A stretch of DNA of 64,000 bases from Sphaeroforma sirkka (lineage: Eukaryota; Opisthokonta; Ichthyosporea; Ichthyophonida): the NCBI GenBank assembly GCA_001586965.3, contig LUCW03000238.1:25001-89000 (forward strand), in the 5' to 3' direction. A program made the position numbers and the translations under genes. The notes beneath the pieces were generated by a model. It did no database searches, was not told the origin of the DNA, and saw nothing but the letters and a program-made list of their open reading frames with translations. Shown piece by piece: positions 34,319-45,130 of the stretch (its first letter is position 1; every line of letters starts with the position of its first letter).

Positions 34319-37300
34319 TAGCCCCCAGTAGCTTTTAGAACTACGAACGTACGTTAAGATACGATCTAGTTGGTAAAGCGAAAACCAAAGTAAAAACGGT
34401 TTCGGTCATGACTTATCGAGTAAGTATGTGCCTATATGTACGAGTTCAAGACTCATGTTGTACTCTATGTCGTTTAGTGTTTGGTCCAGTAACCATTTCC
34501 GATGTAGGCGCCTTACGTTTATTATTTGGTAAGGTAATAGCCAAAGGCTGTTCTTCATTAGTAAGTAAGTTTGAACAATTTTCTGCACTGTCGGTAAGCA
34601 GATCAGAAAGTTTAGTCACGTAGGAAGTAGGTGGCAAATAGGGAATTTCAGATCCGTCAGGGTTTGTAGTCACCTGAGGAAACCCTTTTCGTTTATCTCG
34701 TGTGTTCTTATGTAAACGCTTATTCCATTTCTTATTAAAGATACGAAGAAAGTCGCGAGATTCACGAAATGCATCGGAGGTTAGCCAAGCTACTGTCCCA
34801 TCCATGAAACGGGTCTTGTAGTAAGTGTAACCGTCTTCGGATGTTTTGTCAATTATATCTTTGACTTGTGACTCCATAACTGGTACATCAGAATCAAATG
34901 AGCGAGCGAATGAGAGTTCGGAGGTAGGGATACGGTGAGTGCCTAGATTGGTTGCGCTAGTACCATCAATGTTATTCACTTCGTAAGTATCACTCTTCTC
35001 ATCATGGTAGGAAATAACAAAAGGTCCTATCGTCTTAGAAGAGAGTTCGGTAACGTTGGCGTTTCGATTTATAATGTTAACGTAATCGCCGACTTTGAAC
35101 TGAACAATGTTCTTAGTGTTATTCCATCGGTCATACGCTTTAAGTAGGACGCGATTCTTGTGCTCGAGTAAACAGGGGTAAACAACGTTCTGCATATGCT
35201 CGATCTTTTGTAGCCACGGGGTAGCGTGTTTCTCGGGCGCAGTTTTATCAAACGTTGCTTGTAATTCACTATAGCGGCCAAAGAAATAGTGAAACGGGAG
35301 TGTTCCAGTTTGAGGATTCATGCAGTTATTCATTTGAGTCTGAACCCATTTCAAATGATAAGGCCACATATCCTCAACGTCGTCTAGTGCGGTACGCAAG
35401 AGTTTCTTAAGTTCTCTATGACGTGTCTCATTTGCACCCTGCGTTTGAGGTTTGTAAGGAACACCACGCCTATGGGTCATGCCTGATACGAGTATAAGTG
35501 CCTCCATTACGTCGGTACAAAACTCACTACCGTTATCAGAACATAGTACTCGGGGAAACCGAAGTCATTGAAGACGTGATAGCATAATTCTGCCACTGTT
35601 TGTGGACGTTTGTTCGGTATTGCATAAAGCAAGTTATAGCCCGAAGCCACACATAAGAAATGACAGATATATACATCGCCAGTATGCTTGGATCGCGGGA
35701 GTTTAACCAAATCGACTATGACTCGGCGCATCGGTTGGTCTTCTGTCACACTTTTAGGGGTGCCCAACCGTATCGCTTGATCTGGTTCTTTTCACAATCA
35801 GTACAGCGTCGGTATACTTCACGTATGGTTTCTTTCAGCGCCGGGTGATCAAGCCCTGCACGAATAGCCATTTTATAAGTATGCTCATATGCTCGATGCG
35901 TTAAATTATGTATAATTTTAACTCTACTTTCGAGCTCCTCTAAGTCAGTCAGATTCTGCGTAACGCTGGCTGGATGAACCATAGTCCTGTTGGAAAGGGC
36001 AACCTCAGTATCAGGAGGGGTAGAGTCCTGAGATACATAATTGACAACATTGGATTGTTGAAGTATCTTCTTCAGTTGTTTCGCAACTCCTGGCTGTTCT
36101 TTAAGCAGCGCTTTAAGTAGTTGAGTGCGAGCTTCAGGTTCTCTTAGAGTTTTGAGTCTTTGATCCATGGCCTTAGCTAGTTCCATGTTTTTTACGATCT
36201 AATGCCGTTTCAATCGGCATTACCTCGACTGCAATTTTGTTGGGTGCATGTGTTGTACGAGTCTTGAGCTTTTGTTCAAACTCTTTAGACTCCTCTAGTT
36301 TAGCTAAGAATTCGGTTGAGGGTTTTCACTTAGTGGTACCTGCAGGACCGATGCGACAAACAATGGTGTGTTTCCAAGGCGTCTTCTTAATAGAATAGGA
36401 TCCCTGATACAAGAACGTGTCGGTTTCACGGTCGACATAAATAGGTTCGTCTTGAATCATATTAATTAAATCACGTATCCATGGGTCGGAGTTACGTAAG
36501 GGACAACACAGCGTAATGGTAGATTTAGTAATATTAACATAATTTAACAACTGTGCGATAAGTTGACAAGGTGGGTTAGCCCACGCATTATGCTTTGATA
36601 AGTCAAGCTGAAGTGCATCACCTTTAGGATGAGTCAACGACCTATATTCAGAAACCTGTTTGTTATGTTCTGCGGCGAACATATCAACAGTAAATGGACC
36701 CCATCGTGATTGAGCGAGGTTAACCCATTTCTTATTTAGCATCCAATCGGTTGCTGATAACTCCTTGACTGTTTTCTGGTAGTCGGGCACAAGTCGAGAG
36801 AGCATGTCAGGAAGATAGTTATGTATTCCTGGTATGTGTGTTATATTAAAAGCGAACTTGGCAATAATGTCATGCCAGCGGCTCACCAACTGTGAGCCAG
36901 GGTTCATATCTTTTAAGTATGTTAGAGACTTTTGATCACAGGCGACAGTAAAGTAACTTCCATAAAGGTAGTCTTTAAACTGTCTTAGCGCAGTAACTAT
37001 AGCAAGGAGCTCTTGTTTAACGGTAGGGTAATTCCGTTGACTCTTATTATAACTCTTGCTAAAGAATTGTATGTAGCGCGGTTTACCATTTATCGTTTGG
37101 TAAAGCACTCCACCTACCGCTCGATCTGAAGCGTCGGTTGCTACTTGGAATGGGACACCATCCACATGGTACTGCATGATGGGTGCGTCCATTACTTTAC
37201 TTTTGACTAGTTTAAATGCATCATCACATTCTTTAGTCCAAAGCTTTCCCAAAGGTCCTTTGTGCAGCCGTAGGTGACTGAAAGGCTTTAAGTAATGAGA

Positions 37301-39475
37301 AAGATGCGGTACCGAATCCGAGAAGAAGTTAACAAACCCACACACAGAGTTCACATCTCTTCCAGTAATTGGTGTTGATAAATCCAACAGAAACTGTTTC
37401 TTGCCAGGATCAATTTCTACTTCTGCTGCAGATACTTTGTAGCCAAGTAAGTGTATAGTATCTTTAGCAAAAGAACACTTGTCTTCGTTAATATTAAGTT
37501 TAGCATGATTAAGTCGCTTTAAGACTTCTTTAACGAGTTTAGCATGTTCATGTGCTGTCTTTGTAAAGATAACTATATCATCTAAATAGACTGATACGTT
37601 ATACGACAGGTCCGCAAATAGTTCCATCATAACTTGTTGCGTTTTGTATAGTTAAGTCCATAATTATATCGGTGAAGTGCGGAATCATATCCTTTGCTTC
37701 ACCTTTCGGAGGTTTAGGTACCTTTAACATATTATCATCTGACTGATCTTTATTCGGGTCCAGCCCATTAGGCAGACCAGTGAGTGTTATACCTAAACTG
37801 AGAAGATCAGTCATACCTATAATTAAATCGTATTTCTGAGACATGTCAGTAACGATTAGGTGAGTCTTCACTTCTCTTCTATCTGACAGCATTATGTGTG
37901 CATAGTCAATGGCTTGTTCGCAAGTAGTAACTTTGCCATTTCCCAAGATTAAATCAGTTGTTTCGTTATGGACAGCCATATCTGTAGCGTAGGCTACTCG
38001 GCGTGAGATAGCAGAGACTTCAGCCCCTGGATCAAATAGTGCCATAACTTTTTTTCTCCATTTACGAAAACTGTTTGAAAGATACGTTCATCTCCTTTGG
38101 TATAGATTTTATTGAACATTTTCTCATAATCTTGCTCTAGTGCGCACATATGGTACTGTCAGTGCTTAACTTGGACGTCCGGTAAGTCCTTGCAATCCTC
38201 TTTGTGCCAACCGTTAGTACCCTTGCAAGTAGCACACTCTCTTCATATAGTGTCCAAAATCTGGCTTGCCTGGTGCACACTTAACAGGGTCGTGTCTACC
38301 ATTCCACTTGCCATTACGTTTTGTGAGGTTGTAACCACACTTCTTGCAAGGCGCTCTCACCTTCTTTTCACCTTTCGGTTTGGTAGAAGTAGAGCCAGTA
38401 CCCCTCCAGTAGTAGTGCGAGGTTTCTTAGTACTACGCGCAGTATTAGTCTCTACTGCGTTTCGCTTAGTGGGCTGGGTGTAGCTCGTGGTACTAAGTAC
38501 TCTAGTAGAGGAATTGGTATGCTTGTGTACTATCTTCTCAAAGACAGACCAAGGCATAGATCGCAAATCACCATAGGCGATGATGTCATCATTGACTTTC
38601 TTAAAGAGGTTAGCTCCCAGAGTCTCCATCATCTGACAAATTAATAAATATTCGCCAGTATAGGTACGACCACCCATCCGAGTATTCATATGTGTCATAT
38701 GAGCTAGAGCACCTCGAATAATGGTATCGTTTGCAAAGAACTTGCGAGACTCTAGAAGTTCACGGTCACGTGCATCTTCAAAAAAAGGTGTTAAGTATAT
38801 TATCACGCACGCAACTCGTGCCAGGGTAGGGCTTTCCAGTTGGGCTCATGAGCCTTCAAGATAGTTCGCCATTCACCTGGCTCACAGAAATGAATAAAGG
38901 CATTCATCATCTGCTTATCCTTAAGGCTGGCAGACTCCTTAAGTTGGTCGAAGGCCTTCAGTGTCTCCACTGTACTCTCATTAGTAGAGAAATCGACCTC
39001 AGCCTGCGCGTTACCTAGCTGCTTTGTAAAGCTTGGTTCTAAGTGTTCACGAGGCTCATGCTCAGTGCTACGGGCTGCTAGTGCCAAGATGGTGTCTATT
39101 TCCTTTCTCTTGTTATCGATTAGATAGCGAATGTTATCCGCTTTCCTATCGTCAAGGTCAGAGTCATTCAATAGACGGTCCTCAAGGACTTGCATACCAG
39201 AGCGTAATATAGCCTGAGACGAGTATGTCTGGTTCTCACTTCCTCATCCTCAGGATTAGAGCGGGAACTCTCTAACGAGGTACTGGTGTAGCGATTGCCA
39301 AAATCGTGATTACCAGGGTTAGTTGGCAAATGAGGGTCGATATTACGAGGATGGTAAGCCTCATCGAGTTCCATACGATCATATCCTCTGACAGGGTTAG
39401 GTTTGTCAAGAGGATGGTCAATGGTAGCATCAGAGCTATAGAGATTAGATTTGGAAATATTTCCTCTCTCACCAG

Positions 39476-39551
39476 TGGTAGCTGGCTTAGTGGTAAACGT
39501 ACTGACTGGTACACCAGTAGGTCTTGGGTTCGAAACTGGGCCCGGGATTTT
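39476..39551 (+). other. tRNA-like sequence antisense to gag of copy 1
   Basis: A box TGGCTTAGTGG at 39483 and B-box-like GGTTCGAAACT at 39527 are exactly 44 bases apart, the tRNA spacing. An anticodon-type stem TACTG/CAGTA (39500/39515), a T arm (TTGGG/CTGGG around TTCGAAA) and TTTT at 39548 follow in tRNA order. The anticodon loop is too large and no acceptor stem pairs, so it is a tRNA-derived or SINE-head-like block, not a working tRNA gene. Confidence 0.6.
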
Positions 39552-40278
39552 CTTCTTCTTCGGTATAGGAAGAATATCAGCCACGTGGGACCTGATAGAG
39601 GGGTCCACAACTGCTGCTGCCGCTAGCTCCTTCAAGAGCGCTTCAGTGCGGTTTAATTGGCGTCGAGATTGAGAGGATCCAACCACTCGTTGTCGAGTTA
39701 TGGCGTCCTCAACTTCGGCCACAAGATTTGAGCTGGATGGAATGGCTTCTCCATCGATGGCGAAACCGAAATTTTCGGACAGGTCCAATACTTCCTTTTC
39801 ACTCCGGATTTGTGTTGGAGTGTCCTTTAGATGTAGAGTTATAATGTCCCCGACATTCGTATCCACGAATTTTCCAGTCTTTCGACGTTTATCCCCAATA
39901 TTTGACGGCACGTTGTCAGGGGGCAAGCTGGGGTCCTGAGCTTCACTCCTAGGTGATACACGGACGCTGGCGAGCCTTTCCGCGGTAGTAGATACCTCTT
40001 CTTCCAAGGCTTTAGGATCTGACGAGTCATCCTCAGAATTATCCTCTGTACCAACCTCAGAATTGGCTTCCCCAACAGTTTCCTCGGCAGGCTCAACTCC
40101 AGACAGGCTAGGTGTTTCCACAGGGACCTCAGGAACCTCGGCAGGCTTAGCAGGCTTAGAGCTAGCGGCACCCTTGCCTTTAGAAGTACCCTTAGCCATA
40201 GTATTTGCTGGATGGTAAATCGATGTTAGACAGTCTAGTAGCAGTACACTACTGTAACTACTAATTAACTGAAAAATA

Positions 40279-41038
40279 TGTAAACTTCGATGGAAATTAC
40301 TAGGTTTCAAACTATATTAAACTAAAATACAATTTAGTCAGTTAGGATTTAGCAGTGGTAGCTTGTGTAAGAATGATTGGGACTGCCTCTTGTTAAGAGC
40401 CTAAATATCCTCGATCACACAGGGCGTACCTCTAGCTGTTCTTTATTGAATAATTTTCACTAGAAGTACTAAGTGTTCATGACCACTTGCCTAATTTGTA
40501 AATAGACATAATAACGTAAGTCACGTTAATACATTAGCTGATATAAATAAAGTTCCATCTGAAGAAAAGTTAAAAAAAAAAAAAAAAGACTTATTGGATT
40601 TTGGAGATTGGCGGGAGGACCAAAATCTATAAGTAGTAGTTCGGAGATTATAAAATTTAGTTTATAATATCCTACATCTACTAATGTCTCAAATAGGTCC
40701 AAGTAGATGAGTCATACCAAATACTCAGGCTATTGGAGCCATCAAAGTGAATTTAGAACACTTTGTTTGGTTGCAGAGATTGGCGGGAGGACCAAAATCT
40801 ATAAGTAGTAGTTCGGAGATTATAAAATTTAGTTTATAATATCCTACATCTACCAATGTCTCAAATAGGTCCAAGTAGATGAGTCATACCAAATACTCAG
40901 GCTATTGGAGCCATCAAAGTGAATTTAGAACACTTTGGAAATATTGGAAAAAAAAGAGCTTGTATTAAATTATTTAAAATACAAATAAAAACCAAATGTA
41001 TTTGATATTTTAGACTGACCGGAGGCCGTATTTCTACA
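40279..41038 (-). repeat. Copy 1, 5' LTR (760 bp, with internal tandem repeat)
   Basis: Same termini as the 3' LTR. It is longer because a block of about 180 bp (GAGATTGGCGGGAGGACC ... GAACACTTTG) is present twice in tandem, near 40603 and 40777. Confidence 0.92.
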
Positions 41039-41066
41039 TTTTGAAATAAATAATATTATCCCTATT
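41039..41066. repeat. 28-bp direct repeat at right edge of copy 1
   Basis: Partner of 33674-33701, starting on the first base after the LTR terminus. Confidence 0.85.
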
Positions 41067-41194
41067 AATGTTTTGATCACCAACGGTCGCTGCTTGCTCT
41101 ATTGCCTGCAGTCAGTGTCAGTGCCTACACGAGAGATTATGATGGTTAATACATTGTAATTATATAACTCTGTACTGATCGGAGATAGCTCACA

Positions 41195-41455
41195 TCAATC
41201 GTCGATCGCAACCATCAATCGCAACTGCAACCATCGATTGCAACCATCAATCGCAACTTCAACCATCAATCACAACCATCAATCGCAACTGCAACCATCA
41301 ACTGCAAATATCAATTGCAACTGCGATCATCAACTGCAACCATCGATCGCAATCATCAATCGCAAGCACCAGTCGCAACCAACAATCGCAACTGCAACCA
41401 TCGATCACAACAAAAAAATCGCAGCGACAACCATCAATCGCAACCAACAATATGG
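41195..41455 (+). repeat. CAATCGCAACCAT minisatellite
   Basis: About 17 units of (A)CCATCAATCGCAACTGCA with 15-18-bp spacing. The Gln/Asn/His-rich frame through it is a repeat artefact. Confidence 0.92.
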
Positions 41456-41750
41456 TCAAGAAATTATGAAAGGGGCAATGCTCCGTTGTGGTGGGACTGT
41501 TGCAATGGACGGTGCGACCCTTATGCGAGCAGAGCTCTCTAATAGAGTAATCAAAATTGAAGATCGCAATAGTCTACTGCCGTTTGTGATACTCAATTCG
41601 AAGCCATATTCGATCCTGGGCGTGAACAAGACGAAGCAATTGTACGCGGCTGTTGCAGTTGATATCATCAAGCAGCTATCTGAAGAAGGTAGATACGCAT
41701 TTCGTCTAGTGACAGACACAACGGGCACCATGGAATATACAATTATATAT
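41456..41750 (+). pseudogene. Possible ionotropic-glutamate-receptor-like ligand-binding fragment
   Basis: After the minisatellite the frame becomes complex: ELSNRVIKIEDRNSLLPFVI, then KQLYAAVAVDIIKQLSEEGR and YAFRLVTDTTG. The pattern 'PFV(I/M)L ... (Y/F)-x3-VD(I/L)I-x-L-x4-Y-x-(I/L)RLV-x-D' resembles the S1 half of the glutamate-receptor ligand-binding domain. Only this one fragment is visible, with no partner exon recognised, so it may be an orphan exon, a gene relic, or a chance likeness. Confidence 0.25.
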
Positions 41751-42030
41751 ACATAGATTATATTATATATATATAAAATAATGTGTATGTATATATAATA
41801 TATAATTGATTATAAACTATATATGGTATATAATATATGTATGTATATATAATATATAACTGATTATAAATTTATATCTTATACATAGAATATATGTATA
41901 ATTTATATAAAATACATAATTGATTATAGATTATATAATTGATCGTAGATTATATAATTGGTTATAGATTAGATACATATAATATAATTGGTTATAAATT
42001 ATAGATTATATATTGAATATATATTTTATT
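41751..42030. repeat. AT-rich TATATAATTGATTATAGAT repeats
   Basis: Degenerate 20-60-bp units with ATAATTGATTATA recurring about eight times. Confidence 0.8.
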
Positions 42031-42419
42031 ATGGACCTTTATCGTATTTGGGGTGTATATAGTCACAGCTTATTACGTGCATTATCTCATACTCTAAAAC
42101 AGCTGACAAATATGCAGCTGTATCACTGCCTTCTTTAGCCTTAAAATATATACAGCACATGCATGCATTGCACTTATTCATCGCCACTTGGATGTCGTGT
42201 GCATCGTGGTCGATTAGGCACTCCGTCCACACCTCTCGTTCTTGGCTGATATTTTGTTGAATTCGTTGCCCAGTCGTCCTTCACGGGTCTAGTGGAAAGA
42301 AGTACACGCCTCTACAGTTTCCGGGAGATTGCTAGCAACGGCTGATGATTTTATAAACGCGACGTCATTCAACTTGAATGAAACGATGCACCTCGTCAAT
42401 ATCTGGCCTGAAAAATTTC
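42031..42419. other. Intergenic, nothing recognised
   Basis: A short minus-strand frame (42029-42232) with several Cys is present, but I cannot support it as a gene. Confidence 0.45.
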
Positions 42420-42872
42420 GTATGACTCATTTACTTCAACCTATTTGAAACGATAGTAGATGTAGGATATTACAAACTAAATGTTATAATCTCTGAACTA
42501 CTACTTACAGGTTTTGGTCTTCCACCAATCTCCAAAATCCAATAAGTCTTTTTCTTTTTTTAACTTTTCTTCAGATGAAACTTTATCAATATTAGCTAAT
42601 TTATTAACTTGACATACTTTCTTATGTCTATCTACAAATTAGACATGTGGTCATGAACACTTAGTACCTCTAGTGAAAATTATTTAATAAAGAACAGTTA
42701 GAGGTACATACTGTGTGATCGAGGATATAAAGGCGCTTACCAAGAGGCAGCCCCGATCATTCTTACACAAGCTACCACTGCTAAATCCCAACTGACTTAA
42801 ATTGTATCTTAGTTTATTATAGTTTAAAACATAGAAATTTCCATCGAAGTTTACATTTTTTCAGTTATTTAG
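42420..42872 (+). mobile_element. Diverged LTR fragment of the same family, plus leader (fossil)
   Basis: 42420-42855 matches the 3' three-quarters of the copy 3 LTR with many differences and ends CCATCGAAGTTTACA. Bases 42856-42872 (TTTTTTCAGTTATTTAG) match the first internal bases after the LTR in copy 3. Old insertion remnant, broken. Confidence 0.88.
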
Positions 42873-43205
42873 TTTTCCCGCCAATCTCCAAAATCCAATA
42901 AGTCTTTTTCTTTTTTTAACTTTTCTTCAGATGGAACTTTATTTATATTAGCCAACGTATTAACTTGACTTACGTTCTTATGTCTATCTACAAATTAGGC
43001 ATGTTGTCATGAACACTTAGTGCTTCTAGTGAAAATTATTTAATAAAGAACAGCTAGAGGTACGTCCTGTGTGATCGAGGATATTAAGGCTCTTACCAAG
43101 AGGCAGTCCCGATCATTCTTACACAAGCTACCACTGCTAAATCCTAACTGACTTAAATTGTATCTTATTTTATATAACATAGTTTAAAACAGAAATATCC
43201 CTCGA
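42873..43205 (+). mobile_element. Second diverged LTR fragment (fossil)
   Basis: Starts within the LTR (CCCGCCAATCTCCAAAATCC) and runs to near its terminus. It is in direct orientation with the preceding fragment, suggesting two old insertions or a collapsed tandem. Confidence 0.85.
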
Positions 43206-43254
43206 CAACTATAGTAAAATTGACTCCTGCTGACGTATGTTATATTGCCGAAGA

Positions 43255-43490
43255 CTCTCAGCGCGAGATACTCCACTGAGAAATGAGGCATGAAAACGTT
43301 TCCCCCTGACCAGCCGACTAGATGTGCCCGTATATGCTTTCAATGGGATGGAGAGCTAGGTACCATGTGATGGGGTATATGTGTAGACATTTGACGGCAC
43401 CGACATGCTGTTTCGATTTATTTTTATTTTTCTTACGTTGGACTTGAGAGATATTTTATTAGTAATTGTGATTGGAGAATTGTTTTAGGA
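43255..43490 (+). repeat. Dispersed repeat B, copy 1
   Basis: CCACTGAGAAA ... AGCCGACTAGATGTGCC ... GATGGGGT ... TTATTTTTATTTTTCTTA recurs in the same orientation at about 54038-54300. It sits at the left edge of the old Ty3-like remnant and may be part of it. Confidence 0.75.
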
Positions 43491-44999
43491 GTCGCTTTTT
43501 GATAATCTGGTCCCTAAATGCTACATGTTCTTTTCAAAACTCCTTAGCAAGGCACAGCAAACATATGCCACACCAATAAACGAACTGATAGCACTTACCT
43601 CTTCTTCGGTTTACTTTCATGACCACTCAATCCGACAGCAGTTTACTGTACACATGGATCATAAGGCACTCATATACATATACATGTAATAACCAACTGA
43701 TACTGAATAGTATGCTGCAACGATGGCACCACATCATTGAACAAATCAACTCAACTATTACACATGACCGGGAGAACTGAACATGTTGCCAGACATGTGG
43801 AGTCATGTTATGAGGGAATGGCGGGTATTTGCTATCCAGCTGTACTCTATACATCATGTTCGAAACTGTATCCCGATTTATTTAACCAAGTCCAGAAGCA
43901 TTTTGGGCCTAACCGATGCCTTTGCATCAGGCCACAGCGCTCAACTCCGATAATACTGGTCATACGAGAAGGACGGGGGAGCGTCTAAATTTGACTGGAG
44001 TAAATACAATGCATAAAAGAACCCATTATGGCGCCTTATACACAAAGTACTACTGTGCAAGGTGTTGGCTGATAAGGCGTCGGCAACAATATGCGCCGTG
44101 GTTACCAATACTCCTTTCAATGATACAGGCGCACCCGTTACTAATCTTACGTACGGTTCACACTTTTTTAAAACATGACACGCAGGCCTGTGGTAAATAT
44201 CCGTGGGAGCATACATTTGTTGTCCGTATTGGGCCTCCCTCGGGCTACAAGGTCAATCCATCGTTCTGGTGCGATTTGGTTCTGAAGGTACCTGTATGTG
44301 AAGCGGGTAGTATACGGATTGCTGAACAAGTTCCTGAAGTGTGTGCGGGGGCTACGGTGATTAACCAACCAGGGCATGAGGAAACTAGTCTTCGAGTACA
44401 GCTGACGTGGCAATTTCGTGAACACGGGCATCCTGTGCAACAGATGAGAGATGATGGACATGACTGGGACCAAATGCTTCCGATCACCGAGATGGTTCGT
44501 AAATTATGCCGTACGTGTTCGGGCAACGATACTATGAAGAAGGGGTTCGTTTCTTTAACGAGTATTACCACACGGTGTCCATGGGATCATACATATTGCA
44601 TCTCATCCCTATAGCGGTTTCATCTACGAAAAAATGTACTGGATGTGGCGTCGGGGTACTCGATTCTTCGGGCAATACCTGCAAAGGATGCGAAGACCGT
44701 CGCGACAGAATTTGTATCGGTATTTGGTGAGCATGGGTTTCCTCATAAGATTCAGAGTGACGAGTGTACCGAGTTTGTGAATAATATCGAAGTCTACTAC
44801 ACGAGCACTCGGAATTAGAATTATACACAAGGCATCTCAACCATACTGCCTTCAGACCTTGAGTGTGGCAGAGCGCCGACACAAAGAAATCCACAAATGT
44901 GTGCGCGCACTATGTGTTTATTAGCGGGATAAGTTGTTAGAGTGCGGTGTGGGTGACTAATAGTAAAGTGCTAGTATATCAAAAGTATGGTGCATTGAA

Positions 45000-45130
45000 T
45001 GAATTTATTTATGATCTCACCCTCAGTTATATGCTGATGGTGTTTGTACTAGTGTTCAACCACTTGGGTTGGCCAGGGTAAAAACTCATATGATCAGTAT
45101 GATAAACTATGCAGAACACTTTAGCACTCG
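45000..45130 (+). repeat. Dispersed repeat A, copy 1
   Basis: CACTTGGGTTGGCCAGGGTA and its flanks match 52200-52335 in direct orientation. Perhaps an LTR piece; family unknown. Confidence 0.75.

Larger units (their letters stand above)
33724..41038 (-). mobile_element. Ty3/gypsy-like LTR retrotransposon, copy 1 (fossil)
   Basis: Read on the minus strand: 5' LTR 41038-40279, gag-like region about 40200-38160 ending in two Cys/His zinc clusters, protease-like segment about 38045-37700 (FDPGAE motif), reverse transcriptase (YLDDIVIF) and RNase H (ATDASDRAVGG) about 37630-36750, a WGPFTVDMFAAEHN...WANPP segment about 36720-36430 resembling the methyltransferase-like domain known after RNase H in DIRS-type elements, integrase about 36190-35000, a chromodomain-like C-terminus to about 34446, and 3' LTR 34318-33724. 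The order gag-protease-RT-RNase H-integrase is Ty3/gypsy. The element is broken, with roughly half a dozen or more breaks. The two LTRs are almost identical apart from an internal repeat, so insertion looks recent. Confidence 0.92.

Noticed and set aside
41238-41455. Gln/Asn-rich coding start for the 41.4-kb frame
   Set aside because: This part is a minisatellite. Only the sequence after about 41456 looks protein-like.
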